From JANRJY01 sp033763735 (lineage in GTDB: Bacteria > Bacteroidota > Bacteroidia > Cytophagales > UBA9547): a stretch of DNA of 64,000 bases. Within the stretch, counting starts at the first letter, position 1, and each line of letters opens with the position of its first letter. Positions 27,207 through 36,952 of this stretch are shown one piece after another. The stretch is taken from NCBI GenBank assembly GCA_033763735.1, contig JANRJY010000003.1, forward strand, positions 1-64,000, given 5' to 3'. The notes beneath the pieces are model-generated. The model saw nothing but the letters and a program-made list of their open reading frames with translations, did no database searches and was not told where the DNA came from. Both the position numbers and the translations under genes were made by a program.

Positions 27207-27395
27207 CTATTTAAAAAAACTTTTAATTACTGCCATTTTGCTTTTATAGTTGGCCAAATCCACACCAGAAAGATTATCTAACTTGCCTGCTTGTATTTTT
27301 TCAGCATATTTCTTTATAGCATCTTCACTTCCATCAAACAACGCTAAGTTATCAATAAATTTTGATATTTGAGGTATTCCAAAGTTATTATCCAT
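27207..27395 (-). CDS. Small conserved-looking protein (62 residues)
   Basis: A 62-residue protein, MDNNFGIPQISKFIDNLALF to KSKMAVIKSFFK, mostly helical with a charged middle; no signal peptide or known domain was recognised. The reading is supported by a second, frameshifted copy at 41481-41623 that keeps the same codons at the end, by an upstream A/T-rich spacing of 59 bases after mdh and by its own strong terminator. The duplication argues that this is a real gene; function unknown. Confidence 0.6.
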   Translation of the reverse strand: MDNNFGIPQISKFIDNLALFDGSEDAIKKYAEKIQAGKLDNLSGVDLANYKSKMAVIKSFFK

Positions 27396-27454
27396 TTTAG
27401 TATATTTTAATAGGTTAATTCAAATTATTCCCTCTCTGAAGGAGAGGGTTAGTT

Positions 27455-28393
27455 TTATAATTTCGATTTCATTCCATCCAATGCATCCATCACACCTTTA
27501 ACGGCTTTTGCTGATTCTTGCATCAACTTCATTTCACCTTCATTCAATTTTAATTCAATCAATCTTTCAACTCCATTTTTACCCAAAACAACAGGCACAC
27601 CTTGATACACGTTATTACATCCATATTCACCTTCAAGCTTCATACATACAGGGAATACACGTTTTTGATCACGTACAATTGCCTCTACCATCTGAGCTGC
27701 AGCCGATCCGGGTGCATACCATGCAGAAGTTCCCATCATTTTCACTAGTTCACCTCCACCACGTTTGGTTCTTTCAATGATAGATTCCATTTTTTCAGGT
27801 GAAATCAATTCTGTTACCGGAATTCCTCCTACGGTAGTATATCTTGCCAAAGGAACCATAGTGTTTCCATGGCCACCCATAAGCAAAGCCGAAATGTCTT
27901 TAGGCGACACGTTCAATTCTTCAGCTATGAAAGTTCTATATCTTGCAGTATCTAATATACCCGCCATGCCAATTACTTTAGTTCTTGGTAGGTTTGAGTA
28001 AATGTGCGAACAATACGTCATCACATCCAACGGATTGGAAACAACAATGATAATAGCATTTGGAGAGTGCTTTACCACGTTTTCTGTAACAGATTTTACA
28101 ATTTTCGCATTTGTTTCAATCAAATCATCACGAGTCATTCCCGGTTTACGAGGCAATCCGGAGGTAATGACAACTACTTCAGAATTAGCAGTTTTGCTGT
28201 AATCATTTGTTGAGCCTTTTATTCTTGTATCATACAAATCAATTGGACCTTTTTGCAAAATATCCAACGATTTACCTTCTGCAACACCTTCTTTAATATC
28301 AAGAAGGACTACTTCATTTGCAATTTCTTTGTAGGCAAGCACATCGGCACATGTAGCACCAACATTACCTGCTCCTATTACTGATACTTTCAT
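27455..28393 (-). CDS. mdh: Malate dehydrogenase
   Basis: 312 residues of the LDH-like MDH type. The NAD site is GAGNVGA at residue 7; LPRKPGMTRDDL carries the substrate-binding arginines, SNPLDVMTY the conserved Asn, and GGHGNTMVPL the catalytic His. The enzyme interconverts malate and oxaloacetate in the TCA cycle. The arginine at the substrate loop and the mobile loop sequence fit malate rather than lactate specificity. It lies 20 bases downstream of accC on the same strand, so it is probably read from the fatty-acid operon. Confidence 0.95.
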   Translation of the reverse strand: MKVSVIGAGNVGATCADVLAYKEIANEVVLLDIKEGVAEGKSLDILQKGPIDLYDTRIKGSTNDYSKTANSEVVVITSGLPRKPGMTRDDLIETNAKIVKSVTENVVKHSPNAIIIVVSNPLDVMTYCSHIYSNLPRTKVIGMAGILDTARYRTFIAEELNVSPKDISALLMGGHGNTMVPLARYTTVGGIPVTELISPEKMESIIERTKRGGGELVKMMGTSAWYAPGSAAAQMVEAIVRDQKRVFPVCMKLEGEYGCNNVYQGVPVVLGKNGVERLIELKLNEGEMKLMQESAKAVKGVMDALDGMKSKL

Positions 28394-28413
28394 TTTTGTG
28401 TTTGGTTTTAAGG

Positions 28414-29760
28414 TTAAAGTGAAGTGAAATCAAAGTTAGTTTCAAGATATTTAGTTGTAAATTTACCTGAAATAAATCCTGCATCGTCCATTAGTTTCAA
28501 GTGAAATGGAATGGTTGTTTTTACTCCCTCAATTACGAATTCTTGCAAAGCTCTCTTCATTCTTTGTATTGCTTCTATACGAGAAGGTGCTGTAACAATC
28601 AATTTTGCAATCATGGAATCATAATTAGGCGGAATGGTATAGCCTGCATACACATGCGAATCAACTCTAACGCCTAAACCGGCAGGAAAGTGCAAATTGG
28701 TAATTTTTCCAGGAGAAGGTCTGAATCCATTGGCAGCATCTTCTGCATTGATACGACACTCAATAGAATGTCTTAAAGGGTAATAATTTTTCTTTTCAAG
28801 AGGAAGACCTGCTGCAATTTCAATTTGTTTTTTTATTAAATCAAGATCTGTAACTTGCTCAGTAATAGTATGTTCAACTTGAATACGCGTATTCATTTCC
28901 ATAAAAAAGAAATCGCCATATTTATCAACCAAAAACTCAATGGTACCTGCTCCTTCATATTTAATTGCTTTTGAACCTGCAATTGCCGCTTTTCCCATTG
29001 CTTCTCGCAATTTATCAGTCATAACTGGTGAAGGCGTCTCTTCAACGAGTTTTTGGTGTCGTCTTTGAATAGAGCAATCTCTTTCTGACAAATGAATAAC
29101 ATTACCTTTCCCATCCCCTAAAACTTGAATTTCAACATGCCGCGGCTCTTCAACAAACTTTTCAAGGTACAAACCGTCATTTCCAAAAGAGGCTTCTGCT
29201 TCCATTTTGGCATCTTTCCAAGCTTTTTCAAATTCTTCGTCATTATTGACAATACGCATACCTTTACCTCCACCTCCTGCGGTTGCCTTTAGAATTACAG
29301 GATATTTAACTTTATTAGCAATTTTGATACCTTCAGTTATTGATTTTAATAAACCATCAGAACCAGGAATTGTTGGAACTCCTGCTTTTTTCATCGTAGC
29401 CTTTGCAGTAGATTTATCTCCCATTGAATTAATCATGTCAGGGGACGGACCGATAAATTTAATGTTATGTTCGCCACATATTCTTGAAAACTCCGAATTC
29501 TCTGACAAAAATCCGAATCCTGGATGAATAGCATCCGAATTTGTAATTTCTGCCGCAGAAATTATACTTAAAATATTCAAATATGACTGCTTACTTAATG
29601 GAGGACCAATACATACCGCTTCATCTGCAAACTTTACGTGTAAACTTTCTCTGTCAGCCGTAGAGTATATGGCTACAGTTTTAATCCCCATTTCTCTGCA
29701 GGTGCGAATTACTCGAATTGCAATTTCTCCTCTGTTTGCTACTAATATTTTTTTAAACAC
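28414..29760 (-). CDS. accC: Biotin carboxylase subunit of acetyl-CoA carboxylase
   Basis: 448 residues with the complete biotin carboxylase architecture: FKKILVANRGEIAIRVIRT, the ATP-grasp glycine loop KATAGGGGKGMRIV, the FMEMNTRIQVEHTITEQVT catalytic segment, and a C-terminal biotin-carboxylase domain starting SIECRINAEDAANGFRPSPG. It carboxylates the biotin carried by AccB using ATP and bicarbonate, the first step of malonyl-CoA synthesis. It follows accB by 42 bases; the carboxyltransferase genes accA/accD are not in the window. Confidence 0.96.
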   Translation of the reverse strand: MFKKILVANRGEIAIRVIRTCREMGIKTVAIYSTADRESLHVKFADEAVCIGPPLSKQSYLNILSIISAAEITNSDAIHPGFGFLSENSEFSRICGEHNIKFIGPSPDMINSMGDKSTAKATMKKAGVPTIPGSDGLLKSITEGIKIANKVKYPVILKATAGGGGKGMRIVNNDEEFEKAWKDAKMEAEASFGNDGLYLEKFVEEPRHVEIQVLGDGKGNVIHLSERDCSIQRRHQKLVEETPSPVMTDKLREAMGKAAIAGSKAIKYEGAGTIEFLVDKYGDFFFMEMNTRIQVEHTITEQVTDLDLIKKQIEIAAGLPLEKKNYYPLRHSIECRINAEDAANGFRPSPGKITNLHFPAGLGVRVDSHVYAGYTIPPNYDSMIAKLIVTAPSRIEAIQRMKRALQEFVIEGVKTTIPFHLKLMDDAGFISGKFTTKYLETNFDFTSL

Positions 29761-29802
29761 TTTCTTTAATTTAGTTAAAACAAATCAATTTGATATGATC
29801 GA

Positions 29803-30288
29803 TCATGAAGGATCAATTACAAATAAAGGTTGATCATATTCAACTGGAGATGCATCTTGTACTAGTATTTTAACAATTTTTCCTGCAAATTCTGATTCAA
29901 TTTCATTAAAAAGTTTCATTGCTTCAATAATACACACTGTTGTTCCAACATTTACAGAATCTCCCACATTTACAAAAACATCTTCATTTGGGCCAGGTGA
30001 TCGATAAAAAGTGCCTATCATTGGGGATTTAATAGTTTTATATTTCGAATCATCGGGAGCTGCAGCAGATTCTACCTTAGATTCTGTTTTTGGGGTTGCA
30101 TTTGATACAGGTATAGGTTGTTGAACAATAGGTGCTGACAAAATTTGTGGCGTCTGTTGCGTTATTATTTGTGCAGCAGCAGCATTTCTTTTTGTGGAAA
30201 GTTTTAGTTGCTCAGTTTCAATATTTACTTCTTCCAAACCCGATTGAGCAATAAATTCCAATAATTCTTGTATTTCTTTAGGTTTCAT
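29803..30288 (-). CDS. accB: Biotin carboxyl carrier protein of acetyl-CoA carboxylase
   Basis: 161 residues. The N-terminal helix (KEIQELLEFIAQSGLEEVNIE) precedes an Ala/Pro/Gln-rich flexible linker (about 36-80) and a lipoyl/biotinyl domain. The biotinylated Lys lies in EAMKLFNEI, and the FYRSPGPNEDVFV strand is typical of the AccB domain. It sits between efp and accC, as in the common Bacteroidota arrangement. Confidence 0.95.
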   Translation of the reverse strand: MKPKEIQELLEFIAQSGLEEVNIETEQLKLSTKRNAAAAQIITQQTPQILSAPIVQQPIPVSNATPKTESKVESAAAPDDSKYKTIKSPMIGTFYRSPGPNEDVFVNVGDSVNVGTTVCIIEAMKLFNEIESEFAGKIVKILVQDASPVEYDQPLFVIDPS

Positions 30289-30310
30289 AATCTAATATTA
30301 TAATTAATTA

Positions 30311-30877
30311 CTATTCTTTAACTCTTTCTACATAAGTACCTTCTCTGGTATCTATTTTTAACAATTCATCCTGCTCTACAAACATAGGCACATTTATTAT
30401 TGCACCTGTTTCAAGTGTAGCTTTTTTAAGTGCATTATTTGCCGTATTTCCTTTAACAGCTGGTTCGGTATAAGTACATCTTAATTGTACAAACGGAGGT
30501 AGCGTACACGATAATGGAGTTTCTGTTTCAGCATGAATCATTACAAATACCATTTGACCTTCCTTCATGAATTCAGCTCCTTCTACTAAATTATCGTCTA
30601 TCGTAATTTGTTCAAATGTTTCATTATTCATGAAAACATATCCAAATTCTTCTTTATATAAATATTGGTATTCACGAGTTTCAATTCTGGTAATTTCAAT
30701 TTTTTCACCTGCGTTAAAAGTGTGGTCATAAATTTTACCAGTCTTCAAACTTTTCATTTTTGTTCTTACAAAAGCACCACCTTTGCCAGGCTTAACATGC
30801 TGAAAATCAATTATTGTAACTAAATCTTTGTTGTGCTCAAAACAAAGTCCCATTCTAAAATCTGCTGTTGTTGCCAC
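30311..30877 (-). CDS. efp: Elongation factor P
   Basis: 188 residues, three beta-barrel domains. The modifiable Lys loop appears in KPGKGGAFVRTKMKSL (about residues 28-43), and the C-terminal block has the NVPMFVEQDELLKIDTREGTYVERVKE end. EF-P rescues ribosomes stalled at polyproline stretches. The gene is part of the tight efp-accB-accC series, 22 bases upstream of accB. Whether the lysine is modified by an EpmA-like enzyme cannot be seen here. Confidence 0.95.
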   Translation of the reverse strand: MATTADFRMGLCFEHNKDLVTIIDFQHVKPGKGGAFVRTKMKSLKTGKIYDHTFNAGEKIEITRIETREYQYLYKEEFGYVFMNNETFEQITIDDNLVEGAEFMKEGQMVFVMIHAETETPLSCTLPPFVQLRCTYTEPAVKGNTANNALKKATLETGAIINVPMFVEQDELLKIDTREGTYVERVKE

Positions 30878-30900
30878 TTAATTTTTCTAAATTGTATTAT

Positions 30901-31896
30901 TTAAGAATTATATGCCCATTTCAAATATAAGCTTCCCCAAGTGAAGCCGCCTCCGAATGCTGCGAGCACAATATTATCACCTTTTTTGAATTTTTTCTCA
31001 AAATCCCAAAAACACAAAGGGATTGTGCCGTTTGTAGTATTCCCGTATTTTTCTATATTAATTGCTACCTTGCTTCCATCCAAGCCAATACGCTCAGCAG
31101 TTGCATCTATAATCCTTTTATTTGCCTGATGCGGAACTAACCAGTTTATATCACTGGATTTTAAATGATTTCTGATAATTAATTCTTCTGCCACATCTGC
31201 CATTTTAGTAACAGCCATTTTAAATACAGTAGCCCCTTCTTGAAAAATATAGTGTTCATTATTCTGAACAGTTTCAATCGAGGCTGGCCTAACGCTTCCT
31301 CCAGCTTTAACATTTAGAAATGGTAATCCTGATCCATCTGTTCGCATAATCATATCCTGAACTCCATATGGCGAATCATATTCTGCCTCAAGCAAAACAG
31401 CTCCTGCGCCATCACCGAATATAATACAAGTATTTCTATCCTTGTAATTAACTATGGATGACATTTTATCTCCCCCTACTAACAATATTTTTTTAAATCT
31501 GCCGGATTCAATAAATGCAGTTCCTGTGGATAAATTATATAAAAACCCTGAACAAGCAGCAAAAAGATCAAAACTAAAAGCTTTCTTGGCACCCAATTTG
31601 TCACAAAGCAGGTTAGAAGTAACCGGGCAAATGTAATCAGGTGAAATTGTTGAAACAATTATAGCATCAAGGTCTTCAGGATTGGTATTGGTTTTTTCCA
31701 AAACCATTCTGGCTGCTTTTTCAGCCATAAAAGATGTACCATAATCCCCTTTGAGTATTCTCCTTTCTTTGATTCCTGTTCTGCTAACAATCCAATCATC
31801 ATTAGTTTCAACAATAGACTCAAGTTCTTTGTTGGTTAGTACATAATCAGGCACATAACCGCCAACTCCTTTGATGACTGCGTTTATTTTAGTCAT
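30901..31896 (-). CDS. fabH: 3-oxoacyl-ACP synthase III
   Basis: 331 residues with the thiolase-fold triad: Cys in AACSGFLYNL, His in WLVPHQANKRII, and Asn in YGNTTNGTIPL. The GDGAGAVLLEA and C-terminal LAAFGGGFTWGSLYLKW segments are also typical. FabH condenses acetyl-CoA (or a branched starter) with malonyl-ACP to begin fatty acid synthesis. It lies 27 bases after plsX and 23 bases before efp. Confidence 0.95.
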   Translation of the reverse strand: MTKINAVIKGVGGYVPDYVLTNKELESIVETNDDWIVSRTGIKERRILKGDYGTSFMAEKAARMVLEKTNTNPEDLDAIIVSTISPDYICPVTSNLLCDKLGAKKAFSFDLFAACSGFLYNLSTGTAFIESGRFKKILLVGGDKMSSIVNYKDRNTCIIFGDGAGAVLLEAEYDSPYGVQDMIMRTDGSGLPFLNVKAGGSVRPASIETVQNNEHYIFQEGATVFKMAVTKMADVAEELIIRNHLKSSDINWLVPHQANKRIIDATAERIGLDGSKVAINIEKYGNTTNGTIPLCFWDFEKKFKKGDNIVLAAFGGGFTWGSLYLKWAYNS

Positions 31897-31923
31897 TTAA
31901 ATACTTTTAAAAAGGAAAATAAA

Positions 31924-32865
31924 TTATCCTTTCAGTGCGTTACGAATTTTATTTGTCAAATCAGATTCAACATATTGAACTGATAGCTTAATCATATTTT
32001 TTATGGCCTTAGCGTTTGAGGCGCCATGACCAATTATCACATTTCCATTTACCCCTACAATAGGACTACCACCTACATTCTCCCAATTGAATAATTCAAC
32101 GAAATCATCTACAAAACCTCTTTCCTTCATATATGGATAAATGGACTCACCCATTTTCAACATCACATTTCCAACATATCCATCGCATATAATTACATCC
32201 ACTGTATCATCAAATACATTTCTACCCTCAATATTTCCAACAAAATTAACTTTATCATTTGACTTTATAAGAGGGAAAGCGGCAAGTGTTGTTACTGTTC
32301 CTTTACCTTCTTCAGTACCTAAACTCATTAAACCAACTCTTGGAGAAGGAATATTGTACAAATATCTAGAAACATAAGTACCTATTTCAGCAAATTGTGC
32401 TAATACCTCTGGTTTACAGTCTGCATTGGCACCCACATCTAACGTAATACCGTAACCTCCTTTAGCTTTCGGTAAAAATCCGGCAATTCCTGGTCGGAGG
32501 ACACCCTCAATAGGTTTTAATATAAAAACGGAAGCAACCATTGCTGCACCGGTATTACCTGCAGATGCAAAAACATCCGCATGACCTTGAGCAAGCATTC
32601 CAACTCCTTTAACAATACTTGAATCTTGTTTTGTTTGTATTGCTTTAGTGGCATGTTCACCCATTTCAATGACATCATTGGTGTGAACAATCGGGAATGA
32701 ATCAGGAGACGCTCCTAAAGATGATAAAGTTGAAACGATGTCATCTTTTCGTCCCAATAAAATAATAGTTGAATTTGAAGCTAATTCTTTTTTGGCTTCA
32801 AGGGCTCCTTCTATTACTGCTTTCGGGGCGTAATCGCCACCCATTGCATCCAGGGCTATTTTCAT
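31924..32865 (-). CDS. plsX: Phosphate acyltransferase PlsX
   Basis: 313 residues. The MKIALDAMGGDYAPKAVIEGALEA start and the SAGNTGAAMVASVF, GYGITLDVGANADC and GNVMLKMGES blocks identify PlsX, which makes acyl-phosphate from acyl-ACP for phospholipid synthesis. It starts 4 bases after the rpmF stop codon, and fabH follows. The membrane-associated acyltransferase PlsY is not in the window. Confidence 0.95.
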   Translation of the reverse strand: MKIALDAMGGDYAPKAVIEGALEAKKELASNSTIILLGRKDDIVSTLSSLGASPDSFPIVHTNDVIEMGEHATKAIQTKQDSSIVKGVGMLAQGHADVFASAGNTGAAMVASVFILKPIEGVLRPGIAGFLPKAKGGYGITLDVGANADCKPEVLAQFAEIGTYVSRYLYNIPSPRVGLMSLGTEEGKGTVTTLAAFPLIKSNDKVNFVGNIEGRNVFDDTVDVIICDGYVGNVMLKMGESIYPYMKERGFVDDFVELFNWENVGGSPIVGVNGNVIIGHGASNAKAIKNMIKLSVQYVESDLTNKIRNALKG

Positions 32866-32869
32866 TCAA

Positions 32870-33061
32870 CTATACAGCTAATTCTTTTTCTAATACAACT
32901 TTACCTTTGTAATATAGTTTTCCTTCGTGCCAATGAGCTTTGTGAAATTGATGAGGCATACCTGTAGTAGGACATGTAGCCAAAGTAGGCATTGCTGCTT
33001 TGTCATGTGTTCTTCTTTTACCTCTTCTCGATCTTGATAATTTAAACTTCGGATTTGCCAT
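32870..33061 (-). CDS. rpmF: 50S ribosomal protein L32 (zinc-ribbon-deficient type)
   Basis: 63 residues. The basic MANPKFKLSRSRRGKRRTHDKA start is diagnostic. Only one Cys remains (TLATCPTTG); the usual CxxC...C(x)nC zinc ribbon is absent, as in the L32 C- variants that occur in many Bacteroidota. It lies between yceD and plsX, the standard operon position, 50 bases after yceD. Confidence 0.95.
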   Translation of the reverse strand: MANPKFKLSRSRRGKRRTHDKAAMPTLATCPTTGMPHQFHKAHWHEGKLYYKGKVVLEKELAV

Positions 33062-33111
33062 TTTTTGTTATTTTATATAAAGAACCCGCAAATTTAGTTT
33101 ATATTTTTAAA

Positions 33112-33657
33112 TCAGAAAGTATCTTTTAATTTTTTTAGTATTTCCCATCGTGGATCAAGTATATCTAAGTCCTTTCCTGAAGAATCATCATCGGCACTTG
33201 TAGTATATATTAATGTGTCAGTTTCGTTTAAATCGTCATTTTCAATTTTTTGAAATTCTGGATGAAGTTTTTTCATTGGAATTTCCAAGCCGATAAAATC
33301 AAAAATAATAGATGAGATATCTATGGAAGTTTGATTTCGGTCAATTATAATAACATTGTCTGATATTTCTTCATATCTATCCCCAAACTTAAAAATAATA
33401 GTTGCTTTTTTATTAATTGAAAAATCAAATGGTTTTAATGATCGATCGCAAATCAGTTCAATCGTTCCACCAATTGTAAAAACACAATCGATTTGAAGGT
33501 TTGTTTGTTTGGCAACTAAGTTTACTTTTAGGTTCCCCTTTTTAATCAATTCCTGTTCTAGTTCCTTAAAAAAATCATCCTTTACTTCGTAATCTATCGA
33601 AAAACTTTCGTTTTGCTTTGAAATCGGTATATTGTAATTACTTAAAATTGTGTTCAT
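33112..33657 (-). CDS. DUF177/YceD family protein
   Basis: 181 residues. The pattern with a central pair of cysteines (DCVFTIGGTIELICDRSL), a FDFS strand and a C-terminal region with NETDTLIY and LDPRWEILKKL is that of DUF177/YceD, which is needed for 23S rRNA accumulation in several bacteria. It is first in the rpmF-plsX-fabH-efp-accB-accC-mdh operon, which is its usual place. Mechanism remains unclear for the family. Confidence 0.9.
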   Translation of the reverse strand: MNTILSNYNIPISKQNESFSIDYEVKDDFFKELEQELIKKGNLKVNLVAKQTNLQIDCVFTIGGTIELICDRSLKPFDFSINKKATIIFKFGDRYEEISDNVIIIDRNQTSIDISSIIFDFIGLEIPMKKLHPEFQKIENDDLNETDTLIYTTSADDDSSGKDLDILDPRWEILKKLKDTF

Positions 33658-33873
33658 TTCAAAATATTAGCTTTTCTTTTAGTAAATATATTATGAGTTC
33701 ATTCATACAAGTTTTGCAATATTTTTTATAACATTGCGACCTTTTTAAATTAATAACGAAAATATATTTATCTGGATTCAAATATAAATTTAAGTTTCAT
33801 AATTGACTTAAATATCATTCTAAAAGTTGAACTTAATAACCTTAAATAAGATTTAATATTTAAATAAATAAAA

Positions 33874-35547
33874 ATGAAGTTAAATAAATTTAGTTCCATC
33901 CTTACACAAGACGAAACTTTACCTGCCGCACAAGCAATGCTAATTGGCTCTGGTATTTCCGAGCATGATTTGGACAAACCTTTTGTTGGTATTGGCAGCA
34001 CTGGTTTTGATGGTAATCCTTGTAATATGCATTTGGTAAATTATGCGGGAATGGCTAAAGAAGGGATGGCTTCAAAAGGATTAGTTGGACTACAATTTAC
34101 TACCATTGGTGTAAGTGATGGAATAACTAATGGTAATGACGGAATGCGTTTTTCTCTTCCTTCACGAGAAGTAATTGCTGATTCAATCGAAACCATTTCT
34201 GGAGCTCATTTTTATGATGCTTTAGTTACATTAGTTGGATGTGACAAAAATATGCCAGGCGCATTAATGGCATTAATCCGATTAAATCGGCCATCAGTAA
34301 TGATTTATGGAGGCACAATCAATGGCGGAGAACATAAAGGTGAAAAATTAAACATAGTTTCTGCTTTTGAAGCACATGGCAAAAAAGTAGCAGGCAAAAT
34401 CACTCCGGAAGACTTTCAGGAAATAATAAAACATTCGTGTCCGGGTCCTGGAGCATGTGGAGGAATGTATACTGCTAATACAATGGCTTCTGCAATTGAA
34501 GCGATGGGAATGAGCCTTCCATATAGTTCATCTTCTCCTGCAAGAAGCGAAGAGAAAAAAAACGAATGCAGAAATATAAGTAGCACAATACTTAATTTAT
34601 TAGAAAAAGATATAAAACCTCTTGATATTATAACCAAGGAGTCATTTTTCAATGCAATGAAATTAGTAACAGTTTTAGGAGGTTCGACTAATGTAGTTTT
34701 ACATCTATTGGCAATAGCTCGTACAGCAGGAATAGATTTATCATTAAAAGATTTTCAGAAAGTAACCGATGAGACTCCTCTGCTCGCAGATATGAAACCT
34801 TCTGGTAAATATTTAATGGAAGATTTATGGAAAATTGGAGGGATACCTGCAGTAATGAAATTTATGTATAAAAATGGTATGATCAACGGCAAGTGTCTCA
34901 CTGTTACCGGCAAAACAGTTGCTGAAAACTTAGCAAATGTACCTGATTTGTCTCCAAACCAAGATTTATTACGTCCTTTGAATAATCCTATCAAACCTCA
35001 AGGGCATATTCAAATACTATTCGGAAATATTGCCAAATTAGGTTCAGTTGCCAAAATAACAGGAAAAGAAGGTGAAAAATTTGAAGGGAATGCAATTTGT
35101 TTTGATTCCGAAGCAGAATTAAATAATGGTATAGATAAAGGGCTTGTTAAACCTGGTCATGTAGTTGTTATCCGATATGTGGGTCCCAAAGGTGGACCAG
35201 GAATGCCAGAGATGCTTAAACCAACTTCTGCAATTATGGGAAAAGGTCTTGGAGATAAGGTTGCTCTTATCACGGATGGAAGATTTTCGGGTGGCACACA
35301 TGGTTTTGTTGTCGGACACATTACACCAGAAGCGATGGAAGGAGGTGAGTTGGCATTAATTAAGGACAACGACACTATTATATTAGATGCAATAAATAAC
35401 ACCATAAACGTTAGCATTTCCGATGAAGAAATGATGCGCAGGAAAGCTGAATGGAAAAAGCCTGAATACAGAGTAAAATCAGGGTATTTATGGAAATATA
35501 TAAAGAATGTTGAAAATGCATCTGAAGGCTGTGTTACGGATTGGTAA
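33874..35547 (+). CDS. ilvD: Dihydroxy-acid dehydratase
   Basis: 557 residues. The Fe-S ligand motifs are intact: NPCNMHL, LVGCDKNMPGALMA and GPGACGGMYTANTMA. The C-terminal VITDGRFSGGTHGFVVGH block is also conserved. The enzyme makes 2-oxo acids for isoleucine and valine. It is isolated from other ilv genes. It runs rightward 101 bases before rplA, which has its own promoter. Confidence 0.95.
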   Translation: MKLNKFSSILTQDETLPAAQAMLIGSGISEHDLDKPFVGIGSTGFDGNPCNMHLVNYAGMAKEGMASKGLVGLQFTTIGVSDGITNGNDGMRFSLPSREVIADSIETISGAHFYDALVTLVGCDKNMPGALMALIRLNRPSVMIYGGTINGGEHKGEKLNIVSAFEAHGKKVAGKITPEDFQEIIKHSCPGPGACGGMYTANTMASAIEAMGMSLPYSSSSPARSEEKKNECRNISSTILNLLEKDIKPLDIITKESFFNAMKLVTVLGGSTNVVLHLLAIARTAGIDLSLKDFQKVTDETPLLADMKPSGKYLMEDLWKIGGIPAVMKFMYKNGMINGKCLTVTGKTVAENLANVPDLSPNQDLLRPLNNPIKPQGHIQILFGNIAKLGSVAKITGKEGEKFEGNAICFDSEAELNNGIDKGLVKPGHVVVIRYVGPKGGPGMPEMLKPTSAIMGKGLGDKVALITDGRFSGGTHGFVVGHITPEAMEGGELALIKDNDTIILDAINNTINVSISDEEMMRRKAEWKKPEYRVKSGYLWKYIKNVENASEGCVTDW

Positions 35548-35566
35548 TTTTTTTTTAAAATATTTT

Positions 35567-35595
35567 TTGATTATTAATAAAGATGCCTAAATTTG
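35567..35595 (+). promoter_or_regulatory. Strong Bacteroidota promoter in front of rplA
   Basis: TTG at 35567-35569, then an 18-base spacer and a perfect TAAATTTG box at 35588-35595. It lies 53 bases before the rplA ATG, showing that the ribosomal operon begins here and not with rplK. Confidence 0.7.
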
Positions 35596-35648
35596 CAGCC
35601 CGTTTAAAAAAAATAATAAGTCTGAGAACAGAAGTTCGCTAACAAGAC

Positions 35649-36347
35649 ATGGCAAAATTAACTAAAAAATTCAAAAATGCTCTTAGCAAATACGACCTTG
35701 AGAAGGAGTATTCGCTTGCTGACGCAGCCAAAATGGTAAAAGATATATCTATTACCAAATTTGATGCTTCGGTAGATATAGATGTGCGCTTAGGTATTGA
35801 TCCTAAAAAATCAGACCAAATGGTTCGTGGTGTTGTTGCCCTTCCTCACGGAACCGGTAAAACCAAAAAAGTATTGGTGCTTTGCACTCCTGATAAAGAA
35901 GCGGAAGCTAAAGAAGCAGGTGCTGACTATTATGGTTTGGATGATTACATTACTAAAATAGAGCAAGGTTGGTTGGATATAGATGTAATTATAACAATGC
36001 CTACAGTAATGGCAAAAGTTGGTAAATTGGGTAAAGTGTTAGGACCAAGAAACTTAATGCCTAATCCAAAATCTGGTACAGTAACGCTTGAAGTAGGCAA
36101 AGCAGTAAAAGAAGTTAAGGCCGGTAAAATAGATTTTAAAGTTGACAAAACGGGAATCGTTCACACAAGTATTGGCAAAGTATCTTTTTCTCCTGAAAAA
36201 ATATCTGAAAATATCGCAGAAGTAATTCAAGTAATTTCTCGTTTGAAACCCGGTTCTGCAAAAGGAACTTATTTCAAAAGTCTTCATTTGTCAAGCACAA
36301 TGAGCCCAAGTATTAAAATTGATGTTAATTCTATATCCGGTATTTAG
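35649..36347 (+). CDS. rplA: 50S ribosomal protein L1
   Basis: 232 residues. The signature block DVIITMPTVMAKVGKLGKVLGPRNLMPNPKSGTV and the GKIDFKVDKTGIVH segment are clear. L1 forms the mobile stalk near the E site and, in many bacteria, represses its own mRNA. It is preceded by a promoter rather than by rplK, which is its near-universal neighbour. rplJ follows after 2 bases. Confidence 0.97.
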   Translation: MAKLTKKFKNALSKYDLEKEYSLADAAKMVKDISITKFDASVDIDVRLGIDPKKSDQMVRGVVALPHGTGKTKKVLVLCTPDKEAEAKEAGADYYGLDDYITKIEQGWLDIDVIITMPTVMAKVGKLGKVLGPRNLMPNPKSGTVTLEVGKAVKEVKAGKIDFKVDKTGIVHTSIGKVSFSPEKISENIAEVIQVISRLKPGSAKGTYFKSLHLSSTMSPSIKIDVNSISGI

Positions 36348-36349
36348 TC

Positions 36350-36892
36350 ATGACAAAAGAAGAAAAAACATTAGTAATTGAAGAACTTGCACAGAAATTT
36401 ACTCAATTTGAATATTTCTATGTTACTGATTCATCTGCATTAACTGTAGATCAAATAAATACATTCAGAAAATTCTGCTTTGAAAAAGGCGTTGAATACA
36501 AAGTATTTAAAAACACATTAATTGCCAAAGCACTTAATAAGTTAAACAACGCAGATTATTCAGAGTTTAACGATAAAGTTTTAGTTGGTACTTCCGGAAT
36601 TCTGTTTTCAGCAAATCCCAATTTACCTGCGAAACTGCTCAATGAATTCAAAACTAAATCGAAAATCGATAAAATTGTTTTCAAAGGTGCCTCTATCAGT
36701 ACTGCATTTTATATTGGTCAAGACCAATTAAAATCTCTAGAAAACCTTAAATCGAAAAACGAATTATTGGGAGAAATAATAGGATTATTACAATCACCAG
36801 CTAAAAATGTACTTGGTGCATTACTTAGCGGAGAAAGAAAACTTGCCGGAATTGTTAAAGCTATTGCCGACAAAAAAGAAAAGGAAAACTAA
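36350..36892 (+). CDS. rplJ: 50S ribosomal protein L10
   Basis: 180 residues. The N-terminal KTLVIEELAQKFTQFEYFYVTDSSALT and the VEYKVFKNTLIAKAL segment identify L10, which bases the L7/L12 stalk. The C-terminal helix that binds L7/L12 dimers is present. Start 2 bases after rplA; rplL follows after 60 bases. Confidence 0.97.
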   Translation: MTKEEKTLVIEELAQKFTQFEYFYVTDSSALTVDQINTFRKFCFEKGVEYKVFKNTLIAKALNKLNNADYSEFNDKVLVGTSGILFSANPNLPAKLLNEFKTKSKIDKIVFKGASISTAFYIGQDQLKSLENLKSKNELLGEIIGLLQSPAKNVLGALLSGERKLAGIVKAIADKKEKEN

Positions 36893-36952
36893 CCTTGTGA
36901 ATAAAAAAGAATACAAAAATTAAAAACAATTATTTATTAAACTTATATTAAA